NCBI RefSeq assembly: GCF_026230105.1 | Contig: NC_079479.1 | Coordinates: 17,991,734 to 18,055,733, forward strand | From: Diorhabda sublineata | Taxonomy: Eukaryota; Arthropoda; Insecta; Coleoptera; Chrysomelidae | Length of the DNA: 64,000 nucleotides | Reading direction: 5' to 3' | Translations under genes and position numbers: made by a program | Notes under the pieces: model-generated | Told to the model about the DNA's origin: nothing | What the model saw: the letters and a program-made list of their open reading frames with translations, nothing else | The model's database searches: none | Part shown: positions 13,001 to 25,567 of the stretch, in pieces | Position numbering within the stretch: the first letter of the stretch is position 1 | How the letters are laid out: the number at the start of each line of letters is the position of its first letter

Positions 13001-15879
13001 ATCGTCGATTTACATTCATTAAGCCCATTGGGGTCGATTGTCACTTTGTGTTGATTGAAAATTTTCAGTCTATCTTCCTCATTTGAAGTCGAATTTTAAC
13101 ATTTCTCATATATTTGAATGAGTTTGCATCTAACTGTGTCAGATATCGTCGATTTACATTCATTGAAGCCCATTGAAGTCGATTCTCACTTTGTGTTTAT
13201 TGAAAATTTTCAAAGTCTATCTTCCTCATTTGAAGTCGAATTTCAACATTTCTTATATATTTGAATGAGTTTGCATCTAACTTTGTCAGATATCGTCGAT
13301 TTACATTCATTGAAGCCCATTGAAGTCGATTCTCACTTTGTGTTGATTGAAAATTTTCAAAGTCTATCTTCCTCATTTGGTGTCGAATTTCAACATTTTT
13401 CATATATTTAAATGAGTTCGCATCTATCTTTATCAGATATCGTCGATTTACATTCATTGAAGCCCATTGAGGTCGATTTTCACTTTGTGTTTATTGAAAA
13501 ATTTCAAAGTCTATCTTCCTCATTTGAAGTCGAATTTCAACATTTCTCATATATTTGAATTATTTGAATGAGTTTGCATCTAACTTTGTCAGATATCGTC
13601 GATTTACATTCATTGAAGCCCATTGAAGTCGATTCTCAGTTTGTGTTGATTGAAAATTTTTAAAGTCTATCTTCCTCATTTGAAGTCGAATTTCAACATT
13701 TCTTATATATTTGAATGAGTTTGCATCTAACTTTTTGAGATATCGTCGATTTACATTCATTAAGCCCATTGGGGTCGATTGTCACTTTGTGTTGATTGAA
13801 AATTTTCAGTCTATCTTCCTCATTTGAAGTCGAATTTTAACATTTCTCATATATTTGAATGAGTTTGCATCTAACTGTGTCAGATATCGTCGATTTACAT
13901 TCATTGAAGCCCATTGAAGTCGATTCTCACTTTGTGTTTATTGAAAATTTTCAAAGTCTATCTTCCTCATTTGAAGTCGAATTTTAACATTTCTCATATA
14001 TTTGAATGAGTTTGCATCTAACTTTGTCAGATATCGTCGATTTACATTCATTAAAGCCCATTGAAGTCGATTCTCACTTTGTGTTTATTGAAAATTTTCA
14101 AAGTCTATCTTCCTCATTTGAAGTCGAATTTCAACATTCCTCATATATTTGAATGAGTTTGCATCTAACTTTGTCAGATATCGTCGATTCACATTCATTG
14201 AAGCCCATTGAAGTCGATTCTCATTTTGTGTTGATTGAAAATTTTCAAAGTCTATCTTCCTCATTTGAAGTCGAATTTCATTATTTCTTATATATTTGAA
14301 TGAGTTTGCATCTAACTTTGTCAGATATCGTCGATTTACATTCATTGAAGCCCATTGAAGTCGATTCTCAGTTTGTGTTGATTGAAAATTTTCAAAGTCT
14401 ATCTTCCTCATTTGAAGTCGAATTTCAACATTTCTTATATATTTGAATGAGTTTGCATCTAACTTTTTCAGATATCGTCGATTTACATTCACTAAGCCCA
14501 TTGGGGTCGATTGTCACTTTGTGTTGATTGGAAATTTTCAAAGTCTATCTTCCTCATTTGAAGTCGAATTTCAACATTTCTTATATATTTGAATGAATTT
14601 GCATCTAACTTTATCAGATATCGTCGATTTACATTCATTGAAGCCCATTGAAGTCGATTCTCACTTTGTGTTGATTGAAAATTTTCAAAGTCTATCTTCC
14701 TCATTTGAAGTCGAATTTCAACATTTCTTATATATTTGAATGAGTTTGCATCTAACTTTGTCAGATATCGTCGATTTACATTCATTGAAGCCCATTAAAG
14801 TCGATTCTCACTTTGTGTTGATTGAAAATTTTCAAAGTCTATCTTCCTCATTTGGTGTCGAATTTCAACATTTTTTATATATTTAAATGAGTTCGCATCT
14901 ATCTTTATCAGATATCGTCGATTTACATTCATTGAAGCCCATTGAGGTCGATTTTCACTTTGTGTTTATTGAAAATTTTCAAAGTCTATCTTCCTCATTT
15001 GAAGTCGAATTTTAACATTTCTCATATATTTGAATTATTTGAATGAGTTTGCATCTAACTTTGTCAGATATCGTCGATTCACATTCATTGAAGGCCATTG
15101 AAGTCGATTCTCATTTTGTGTTGATTGAAAATTTTCAAAGTCTATCTTCCTCATTTGAAGTCGAATTTCAACATTTCTTATATATTTGAATGAGTTTGCA
15201 TCTAACATTGTCAGATATCGTCGATTTACATTCATTGAAGTCGATTCTCACATTGTGTTGATTGAAAATTTTCAAAGTCTATCTTCCTCATTTGGTGTCG
15301 AATTTCAACATTTCTTATATATTTAAATGAGTTTGCATCTAACTTTATCAGATATCGTCGATTTACATTCATTGAAGCCCATTGAGGTCGATTTTCACTT
15401 TGTGTTCATTGAAAATTTTCAAAGTCTATCTTCCTCATTTGAAGTCGAATTTTAACATTTCTCATATATTTGAATGAGTTTGCATCTAACTTTGTCAGAT
15501 ATCGTCGATTTACATTCATTGAAGCCCATTGAAGTCGATTCTCACTTTGTGTTGATTGAAAATTTTCAAAGTCTATCTTCCTCATTTGAAGTCGAATTTC
15601 AACATTTCTTATATATTTGAGTGGGTTCGCATCTGACTTTGTCAGATATCGTCGATTCACAGTCATTGAAGCCCATTGAGGTCGATTGTCACTTTGTGTT
15701 GATTGAAAATTTTCAAAGTCTATCTTCCTCATTTGAAGTCGAATTTCAACATTTCTTATATATTTGAGTGGGTTCGCATCTGACTTTGTCAGATATCGTC
15801 GATTCACATTCATTGAAGCCCATTGAAGTCGATTCTCATTTTGTGTTGATTGAAAATTTTCAAAGTCTATCTTCCTCAT
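10060..15879. repeat. Duplicate pair at offset 3,941-3,942 bp
   Basis: About 1.9 kb at 10060-11937 recur at 14001-15879. Both copies carry TTTCATTATTTC near 10337 and 14278, the TTAAGCCCATTGGGG monomer, and the 1,175-bp style order of variants that follows. The offset shifts by 1 bp where ATTTCTCTATA in the left copy is ATTTCTTATATA in the right copy. The interval between the copies (about 11.9-14.0 kb) is made of related but rearranged domain A monomers. Confidence 0.8.
10477..11931. repeat. Second copy of the window's first 1.45 kb (offset 10,476 bp)
   Basis: Position 1 of the window corresponds to 10477. Both begin in the same rare monomer containing ATTTCTCTATATTTG and TTTGAATCTAAC. The match runs to about 1455/11931, after which the right copy lacks one complete 147-bp monomer. 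The match starts at the window edge, so its true left limit is unknown. A third relative starts near 14419. Confidence 0.85.
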
Positions 15880-16916
15880 TTGAAGTCGAATTTCAACATT
15901 TCTTATATATTTGAATGAGTTTGCATCTAACTTTGTCAGATATCGTCGATTTACATTCATTGAAGCCCATTGAAGTCGATTCTCAGTTTGTGTTGATTGA
16001 AAATTTTCAAAGTCTATCTTCCTCATTTGAAGTCGAATTTCAACATTTCTTATATATTTGAATGAGTTTGCATCTAACTTTATCAGATATCGTCGATTTA
16101 CATTCATTGAAGCCCATTGAAGTCGATTCTCACTTTGTGTTGATTGAAAATTTTCAAAGTCTATCTTCCTCATTTGGTGTCGAATTTCAACATTTTTTAT
16201 ATATTTAAATGAGTTCGCATCTATCTTTATCAGATATCGTCGATTTACATTCATTGAAGCCCATTGAGGTCGATTTTCACTTTGTGTTTATTGAAAATTT
16301 TCAAAGTCTATCTTCCTCATTTGAAGTCGAATTTTAACATTTCTCATATATTTGAATTATTTGAATGAGTTTGCATCTAACTTTGTCAGATATCGTCGAT
16401 TCACATTCATTGAAGCCCATTGAAGTCGATTCTCATTTTGTGTTGATTGAAAATTTTCAAAGTCTATCTTCCTCATTTGAAGTCGAATTTCAACATTTCT
16501 TATATATTTGAATGAGTTTGCATCTAACATTGTCAGATATCGTCGATTTACATTCATTGAAGTCGATTCTCACATTGTGTTGATTGAAAATTTTCAAAGT
16601 CTATCTTCCTCATTTGGTGTCGAATTTCAACATTTCTTATATATTTAAATGAGTTTGCATCTAACTTTATCAGATATCGTCGATTTACATTCATTGAAGC
16701 CCATTGAGGTCGATTTTCACTTTGTGTTCATTGAAAATTTTCAAAGTCTATCTTCCTCATTTGAAGTCGAATTTTAACATTTCTCATATATTTGAATGAG
16801 TTTGCATCTAACTTTGTCAGATATCGTCGATTTACATTCATTGAAGCCCATTGAAGTCGATTCTCACTTTGTGTTGATTGAAAATTTTCAAAGTCTATCT
16901 TCCTCATTTGAAGTCT
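14798..16916. repeat. Duplicate pair at offset 1,322 bp (nine-monomer form of the HOR)
   Basis: About 800 bp at 14798-15594 recur at 16120-16916. The 1,322-bp spacing equals the 1,175-bp unit plus one 147-bp monomer, so this looks like the same HOR family with one extra monomer. The copies separate where GTCGAATTTC becomes GTCTAATTTC near 16916. Confidence 0.8.
15406..16254 (-). other. Longest minus-strand open frame in the satellite, not judged a gene
   Basis: This 282-codon frame is simply monomers read on the minus strand. Because 147 = 3 x 49, each monomer adds one 49-residue unit that starts near MNVNRRYLTKLDANSFK and continues with MRNVEIRLQMRKIDF. There is no promoter, unique N- or C-terminal domain, signal peptide or recognised fold, and the product is low-complexity only in the sense of being periodic. 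Similar shorter frames cover the whole window and stop wherever a monomer carries a stop-creating insertion (the 9-bp insertion adds TAA) or a 1-, 2- or 10-bp frameshift. Expression cannot be excluded from sequence, but nothing supports it. Confidence 0.8.
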
Positions 16917-18526
16917 AATTTCAACATTTCTTATATATTTGAATGAGTTCGCATCTAACTTTTCCAGATATCGTCGATTTACATTCATTGAAGCCCATTG
17001 AAGTCGATTCTCACTTTGTGTTGATTGAAAATTTTCAAAGTCTATCTTCCTCATTTGGTGTCGAATTTCAACATTTTTTATATATTTAAATGAGTTCGCA
17101 TCTATCTTTATCAGATATCGTCGATTTACATTCATTGAAGCCCATTGAGGTCGATTTTCACTTTGTGTTTATTGAAAATTTTCAAAGTCTATCTTCCTCA
17201 TTTGAAGTCGAATTTTAACATTTCTCATATATTTGAATTATTTGAATGAGTTTGCATCTAACTTTGTCAGATATCGTCGATTTACATTCATTGAAGCCCA
17301 TTGAAGTCGATTGTCACTTTGTGTTGATTGAAAATTTTCAAAGTCTATCTTCCCCATTTGAAGTCGAATTTCAACATTTCTTATATATATAAATGAGTTC
17401 GCATCTAACTTTATCAGATATCGTCGATTTACATTCATTGAAGCCCACTGAGGTCGATTGTCACTTTGTGTTGATTGAAAATTTTCAAAGTCTATCTTCC
17501 CCATTTGAAGTCGAATTTCAACATTTCTTATATATATAAATGAGTTCGCATCTAACTTTTCCAGATATCGTCGATTTACATTCATTGAAGCCCATTGAAG
17601 TCGATTCTCACATTGTGTTGATTGAAAATTTTCAAAGTCTATCTTCCTCATTTGGTGTCGAATTTCAACATTTCTTATATATTTAAATGAGTTTGCATCT
17701 AACTTTATCAGATATCGTCGATTTACATTCATTGAAGCCCATTGAGGTCGATTTTCACTTTGTGTTCATTGAAAATTTTCAAAGTCTATCTTCCTCATTT
17801 GAAGTCGAATTTTAACATTTCTCATATATTTGAATGAGTTTGCATCTAACTTTGTCAGATATCGTCGATTTACATTCATTGAAGCCCATTGAAGTCGATT
17901 CTCACTTTGTGTTGATTGAAAATTTTCAAAGTCTATCTTCCTCATTTGAAGTCTAATTTCAACATTTCTTATATATTTGAATGAGTTCGCATCTAACTTT
18001 TCCAGATATCGTCGATTTACATTCATTGAAGCCCATTGAAGTCGATTCTCACTTTGTGTTGATTGAAAATTTTCAAAGTCTATCTTCCTCATTTGGTGTC
18101 GAATTTCAACATTTTTTATATATTTAAATGAGTTCGCATCTATCTTTATCAGATATCGTCGATTTACATTCATTGAAGCCCATTGAGGTCGATTTTCACT
18201 TTGTGTTTATTGAAAATTTTCAAAGTCTATCTTCCTCATTTGAAGTCGAATTTTAACATTTCTCATATATTTGAATTATTTGAATGAGTTTGCATCTAAC
18301 TTTGTCAGATATCGTCGATTTACATTCATTGAAGCCCATTGAAGTCGATTGTCACTTTGTGTTGATTGAAAATTTTCAAAGTCTATCTTCCCCATTTGAA
18401 GTCGAATTTCAACATTTCTTATATATATAAATGAGTTCGCATCTAACTTTATCAGATATCGTCGATTTACATTCATTGAAGCCCACTGAGGTCGATTGTC
18501 ACTTTGTGTTGATTGAAAATTTTCAG
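16560..18526. repeat. Duplicate pair at offset 1,038 bp closing domain A
   Basis: About 930 bp at 16560-17488 recur at 17598-18526. The spacing is seven monomers plus one 9-bp insertion. The block includes the CCCCATTTG with ATATATAAATGAG monomer, which becomes common further right, so it mixes left-type and right-type variants. It ends where TTTTCAAAG becomes TTTTCAG near 18526. To its right the 9-bp insertion is never seen again. Confidence 0.82.
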
Positions 18527-20370
18527 TCTATCTTCCTCATTTGAAGTCGAATTTCAACATTTCTCATATATTTGAATGAGTTTGCATCTAACTTTGTCAG
18601 ATATCGTCGATTTACATCAATTGAAGCCCATTGAAGTCGATTCTCACTTTGTGTTGATTGAATATTTTCAAAGTCTATCTTCCTCATTTGAAGTCGAATT
18701 TCAACATTTATCATATATTTGAATGAGTTTGCATCTAACTTTGTCAGATATCGTCGATTTTCATTAATTGAAGCACATTGAAGTCGATTCTCACTTTGTG
18801 TTGATTGAAAATTTTCAAAGTCTATCTTCCTCATTTGAAGTCGAATTTCAACATTTCTCATATATTTGAATGAGTTTGCATCTAACTTTGTCAGATATCG
18901 TCGATTTACATTAATTGAAGCACATTGAAGTCGATTCTCACTTTGTGTTGATTGAAAATTTTCAAAGTCTATCTTCCTCATTTGAAGTCGAATTTCAACA
19001 TTTCTCATATATTTGAATGAGTTTGCATCTAACTTTGTCAGATATCGTCGATTTACATTAATTGAAGCACATTGAAGTCGATTCTCACTTTGTGTTGATT
19101 GAAAATTTTCAAAGTCTATCTTCCTCATTTGAAGTCGAATTTTAACATTTCTCATATATTTGAATGAGTTTGCATCTAACTTTGTCAGATATCGTCAATT
19201 TACATTCATTGAAGCCCATTGAAGTCGATTCTCACTTTGTGTTGATTGAAAATTTTCAGTCTATCTTCCTCATTTGAAGTCGAATTTTAACATTTATCAT
19301 ATATTTGAATGAGTTTGCATCTAACTTTGTCAGATATCGTCGATTTACATTCATTGAAGTCCATTGAAGTCGATTCTCACTTTGTGTTGATTAAAAATTT
19401 TCAAAGTCTATCTTCCTCATTTGAAGTCGAATTTCAACATTTCTTATATATTTGAATGAGTTGGCATCTAACTTTGTCAGATATCGTCGATTTACATCAA
19501 TTGAAGCCCATTGAAGTCGATTCTCACTTTGTGTTGATTGAAAATTTTCAAAGTCTATCTTCCTCATTTGAAGTCGAATTTCAACATTTATCATATATTT
19601 GAATGAGTTTGCATCTAACTTTGTCAGATATCGTCGATTTTCATTAATTGAAGCCCATTGAAGTCGATTCTCACTTTGTGTTGATTAAAAATTTCCAAAG
19701 TCTATCTTCCTCATTTGAAGTCGAATTTCAACATTTATCATATATTTGAATGAGTTTGCATCTAACTTTGTCAGATATCGTCGATTTACATTAATTGAAG
19801 CCCATTGAAGTCGATTCTCACTTTGTGTTGATTGAAAATTTTCAAAGTCTATCTTCCTCATTTGAAGTCGAATTTCAACATTTCTCATATATTTGAATGA
19901 GTTTGCATCTAACTTTGTCAGATATCGTCGATTTACATTAATTGAAGGCCATTGAAGTCGATTCTCACTTTGTGTTTATTGAAAATTTTCAAAGTTTATC
20001 TTCCTCATTTGAAGTCGAATTTCAACATTTCTTATATATTTGAATGAGTTTGCATCTAACTTTGTCAGATATCGTCGATTTACATTAATTGAAGCCCATT
20101 GAAGTCGATTCTCACTTTGTGTTTATTGAAAATTTTCAAAGTCTATCTTCCTCATTTGAAGTCGAATTTCAACATTTATCATATATTTGAATGAGTTTGC
20201 ATCTAACTTTGTCAGATATCGTCCATTTTCATTAATTGAAGCCCATTGAAGTCGATTCTCACTTTGTGTTGATTAAAAATTTTCAAAGTCTATCTTCCTC
20301 ATTTGAAGTCGAATTTCAACATTTATCATATATTTGAATGAGTTTGCATCTAACTTTGTCAGATATTGTC
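18527..20370. repeat. Satellite domain B, monomer-level repetition
   Basis: This stretch holds about twelve monomers that resemble their neighbours, without an obvious multi-monomer period. Typical variants are TTAATTGAAGCAC near 18765, 18912 and 19059, GATTTTCATTAATTG, and CATTTATCATATATTTG. Several of these also occur in domain C, and 19391-19890 resembles 22178-22816. I see no gene, insertion or unique sequence here. Confidence 0.75.
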
Positions 20371-21529
20371 GATTTACATTCATTAAGCCCATTGGGGTCG
20401 ATTGTCACTTTGTGTTGATTGAAAATTTTCAGAGTCTATCTTCCTCATTTGAAGTCGAATTTCAACATTTCTTATATATTTGAATGAGTTTGCATCTAAC
20501 TTTGTCAGATATCGTCGATTTACATTCATTGAAGCCCATTGAAGTCGATTCTCACTTTTTGTTGATTGAAAATTTTCAAAGTCTATCTTCCTCATTTGGA
20601 GTCGAATTTCAACATTTCTCATATATTTGAGTGAGCTCGCATCTGACTTTGTCAGATATCGTCGATTAACATCCATTGAAGCCCATTGAAGTCGATTGTC
20701 ACTTTGTGTTTATTGAAAATTTTCAAAGTCTATCTTCCTCATTTAAAGTCGAATTTCAACATTTCTTATATATTTGAATGAGTTTGCATGTAACTTTGTC
20801 AGATATCGTCGATTTACATTCATTGAAGCCCATTGAAGTCGATTCTCACTTTGTGTTGATTGAAAATTTTCAAAGTCTATCTTCCTCATTTGGTGTCGAA
20901 TTTCAACATTTCTTATATATTTAAATGAGTTCGCATCTAACTTTATCAGATATCGTCGATTAACATTCATTGAAGCCCATTGAGGTCGATTTTCACTTTG
21001 TGTTTATTGAAAATTTTCAGAGTCTAACTTCCTCATTTGAAGTCGAATTTTAACATTTCTCATATATTTGAATGAGTTTGCATCTAACTTTGTCAGATAT
21101 CGTCGATTTACATTCATTGAGGCCCATTGAAGTCGATTCTCACTTTGTGTTGATTAAAAATTTTCAAAGTCTATCTTCCTCATTTGAAGTCGAATTTCAA
21201 CATTTCTTATATATTTGAATGAGTTCGCATCTAACTTTTTCAGATATAGTCGATTTACATTCATTGAGCCCATTGGGGTCGATTGTCACTTTGTGTTGAT
21301 TGAAAATTTTCAGTCTATCTTCCTCATTTGAAGTCGAATTTCAACATTTCTCATATATTTGAATGAGTTTGCATCTAACTTTGTCAGATATCGTCAATTT
21401 ACATTCATTGAAGCCCATTGAAGTCGATTCTCACTTTGTGTTGATTGAAAATTTTCAAAGTCTATCTTCCTCATTTGAAGTCGAATTTCAACATTTCTCA
21501 TATATTTGAATGAGTTTGCATCTAACTTT

Positions 21530-24500
21530 GTCAGATATCGTCGATTTACATTAATTGAAGCACATTGAAGTCGATTCTCACTTTGTGTTGATTGAAAATT
21601 TTCAAAGTCTATCTTCCTCATTTGAAGTCGAATTTTAACATTTCTCATATATTTGAATGAGTTTGCATCTAACTTTGTCAGATATCGTCAATTTACATTC
21701 ATTGAAGCCGATTGAAGTCGATTCTCACTTTGTGTTGATTGAAAATTTTCAAAGTCTATCTTCCTCATTTGAAGTCGAATTTTAACATTTCTCATATATT
21801 TGAATGAGTTTGCATCTAACTTTGTCAGATATCGTCGATTTACATTCATTGAAGCCCATTGAAGTCGATTCTCACTTTGAGTTGATTGAAAATTTTCAAA
21901 GTCTATCTTCCTCATTTGGTGTCGAATTTCAACATTTCTTATATATTTAAATGAGTTCGCATCTAACTTTATCAGATATCGTCGATTTACATTCATTGAA
22001 GCCCATTGAGGTCGATTTTCACTTTGTGTTTATTGGAAATTTTCAGTCTATCTTCCTCATTTGAAGTCGAATTTTAACATTTATCATATATTTGAATGAG
22101 TTTGCATCTAACTTTGTCAGATATCGTCGATTTACATTCATTGAAGTCCATTGAAGTCGACTCTCACTTTGTGTTGATTAAAAATTTTCAAAGTCTATCT
22201 TCCTCATTTGAAGTCGAATTTCAACATTTCTTATATATTTGAATGAGTTTGCATCTAACTTTGTCAGATATCGTCGATTTACATCAATTGAAGATTGAAG
22301 TCGATTGTCACTTTGTGTTGATTGAAAATTTTCAAAGTCTATCTTCCTCATTTGAAGTCGAATTTCAACATTTCTTATATATTTGAATGAGTTTGCATCT
22401 AACTTTGTCAGATATCGTCGATTTACATCAATTGAAGATTGAAGTCGATTCTCACTTTGTGTTGATTGAAAATTTTCAAAGTCTATCTTCCTCATTTGAA
22501 GTCGAATTTCAACATTTATCATATATTTGAATGAGTTTGCATCTAACTTTGTCAGATATCGTCGATTTTCATTAATTGAAGCCCATTGAAGTCGATTCTC
22601 ACTTTGTGTTGATTAAAAATTTTCAAAGTCTATCTTCCTCATTTGAAGTCGAATTTCAACATTTATCATATATTTGAATGAGTTTGCATCTAACTTTGTC
22701 AGATATCGTCGATTTACATTAATTGAAGCCCATTGAAGTCGATTCTCACTTTGTGTTGATTGAAAATTTTCAAAGTCTATCTTCCTCATTTGAAGTCGAA
22801 TTTCAACATTTCTCATATATTTGAATGAGTTTGCATCTAACTTTGTCAGATATCGTCGATTTACATTAATTGAAGCCCATTGAAGTCGATTCTCACTTTG
22901 TGTTTATTGAAAATTTTCAAAGTTTATCTTCCTCATTTGAAGTCGAATTTCAACATTTCTTATATATTTGAGTGAGTTCGCATCTGACTTTGTCAGATAT
23001 CGTCGATTTACATTCATTGAAGCCCATTGAGGTCGATTGTCACTTTGTGTTGATTGAAAATTCTCAAAGTCTATCTTCCTCATTTGAGTCGAATTTTAAC
23101 ATTTCTCATATTTTTGAATGAGTTTGCATCTAACTTTGTCAGATATCGTCGATTTACATTCATTGAAGCCCATTGAAGTCGATTCTCACTTTGAGTTGAT
23201 TGAAAATTTTCAAAGTCTATCTTCCTCATTTGGTGTCGAATTTCAACATTTCTTATATATTTAAATGAGTTCGCATCTAACTTTATCAGATATCGTCGAT
23301 TTACATTCATTGAAGCCCATTGAAGTCGATTGTCACTTTGTGTTGATTGAAAATTTTCAAAGTCTATCTTCCTCATTTGAGTCGAATTTTAACATTTCTC
23401 ATATTTTTGAATGAGTTTGCATCTAACTTTGTCAGATATCGTCGATTTACATTCATTGAAGCCCATTGAAGTCGATTCTCACTTTGAGTTGATTGAAAAT
23501 TTTCAAAGTCTATCTTCCTCATTTGGTGTCGAATTTCAACATTTCTTATATATTTAAATGAGTTCGCATCTAACTTTATCAGATATCGTCGATTTACATT
23601 CATTGAAGCCCATTGAAGTCGATTGTCACTTTGTGTTGATTGAAAATTTTCAAAGTCTATCTTCCCCATTTGAAGTCGAATTTCAACATTTCTTATATAT
23701 ATAAATGAGTTCGCATCTAACTTTATCAGATATCGTCGATTTACATTAATTGAAGCACATTGAAGTCGATTCTCACTTTGTGTTGATTGAAAATTTTCAA
23801 AGTCTATCTTCCTCATTTGAAGTCGAATTTTAACATTTCTCATATATTTGAATGAGTTTGCATCTAACTTTGTCAGATATCGTCAATTTACATTCATTGA
23901 AGCCGATTGAAGTCGATTCTCACTTTGTGTTGATTGAAAATTTTCAAAGTCTATCTTCCTCATTTGAAGTCGAATTTCAACATTTCTCATATATTTGAAT
24001 GAGTTTGCATCTAACTTTGTCAGATATCGTCGATTTACATTCATTGAAGCCCATTGAAGTCGATTCTCACTTTGAGTTGATTGAAAATTTTCAAAGTCTA
24101 TCTTCCTCATTTGGTGTCGAATTTCAACATTTCTTATATATTTAAATGAGTTCGCATCTAACTTTATCAGATATCGTCGATTTACATTCATTGAAGCCCA
24201 TTGAGGTCGATTTTCACTTTGTGTTTATTGAAAATTTTCAGTCTATCTTCCTCATTTGAAGTCGAATTTTAACATTTATCATATATTTGAATGAGTTTGC
24301 ATCTAACTTTGTCAGATATCGTCGATTTACATTCATTGAAGTCCATTGAAGTCGACTCTCACTTTGTGTTGATTAAAAATTTTCAAAGTCTATCTTCCTC
24401 ATTTGAAGTCGAATTTCAACATTTCTTATATATTTGAATGAGTTTGCATCTAACTTTGTCAGATATCGTCGATTTACATCAATTGAAGATTGAAGTCGAT

Positions 24501-25567
24501 TGTCACTTTGTGTTGATTGAAAATTTTCAAAGTCTATCTTCCTCATTTGAAGTCGAATTTCAACATTTCTTATATATTTGAATGAGTTTGCATCTAACTT
24601 TGTCAGATATCGTCGATTTACATCAATTGAAGATTGAAGTCGATTCTCACTTTGTGTTGATTGAAAATTTTCAAAGTCTATCTTCCTCATTTGAAGTCGA
24701 ATTTCAACATTTATCATATATTTGAATGAGTTTGCATCTAACTTTGTCAGATATCGTCGATTTTCATTAATTGAAGCCCATTGAAGTCGATTCTCACTTT
24801 GTGTTGATTAAAAATTTTCAAAGTCTATCTTCCTCATTTGAAGTCGAATTTCAACATTTATCATATATTTGAATGAGTTTGCATCTAACTTTGTCAGATA
24901 TCGTCGATTTACATTAATTGAAGCCCATTGAAGTCGATTCTCACTTTGTGTTGATTGAAAATTTTCAAAGTCTATCTTCCTCATTTGAAGTCGAATTTCA
25001 ACATTTCTCATATATTTGAATGAGTTTGCATCTAACTTTGTCAGATATCGTCGATTTACATTAATTGAAGCCCATTGAAGTCGATTCTCACTTTGTGTTT
25101 ATTGAAAATTTTCAAAGTTTATCTTCCTCATTTGAAGTCGAATTTCAACATTTCTTATATATTTGAGTGAGTTCGCATCTGACTTTGTCAGATATCGTCG
25201 ATTTACATTCATTGAAGCCCATTGAGGTCGATTGTCACTTTGTGTTGATTGAAAATTCTCAAAGTCTATCTTCCTCATTTGAGTCGAATTTTAACATTTC
25301 TCATATTTTTGAATGAGTTTGCATCTAACTTTGTCAGATATCGTCGATTTACATTCATTGAAGCCCATTGAAGTCGATTCTCACTTTGAGTTGATTGAAA
25401 ATTTTCAAAGTCTATCTTCCTCATTTGGTGTCGAATTTCAACATTTCTTATATATTTAAATGAGTTCGCATCTAACTTTATCAGATATCGTCGATTTACA
25501 TTCATTGAAGCCCATTGAAGTCGATTGTCACTTTGTGTTGATTGAAAATTTTCAAAGTCTATCTTCC
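21530..25567. repeat. Duplicate pair at offset 2,195 bp
   Basis: About 1.84 kb at 21530-23372 recur at 23725-25567. Both copies contain the rare AAGCCGATTGAAG near 21706 and 23901, GTCGACTCTC near 22157 and 24352, and two consecutive CAATTGAAGATTG monomers. The spacing is fifteen monomers minus 10 bp of internal deletions. Small differences include GAATTTTAAC near 21778 against GAATTTCAAC near 23973. Confidence 0.85.

Larger units (their letters stand above)
1..18526. repeat. Satellite domain A
   Basis: This domain is defined by variants I found only here. A 9-bp insertion (extra GAATTATTT before GAATGAG) occurs 16 times, near 617, 1792, 2967, 5030, 7531, 7981, 9018, 9761, 11090, 12119, 12670, 13560, 15033, 16355, 17235 and 18272. 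GAGTGGGTTCGCATCTGAC monomers occur near 1201, 1347, 2377, 2524, 4440, 4587, 6504, 8430, 11678, 11825, 12266, 12413, 15621 and 15767. A 10-bp deletion fuses two ATTGAAG motifs, for example near 815, 1990 and 11295. The shared vocabulary of variants indicates that the domain was homogenised largely within itself. Confidence 0.85.

Noticed and set aside
15406..16254. Minus-strand open frames up to 282 codons as protein-coding genes
   Set aside because: They are the satellite monomer read in a frame that happens to lack stops. They start and end at random monomer variants, have no unique domain, and tile the whole array.
18527..20370. Domain B as a separate satellite family
   Set aside because: Its monomers align to the same 147-bp consensus over their full length and share variants with domain C. 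It is a subtype only.
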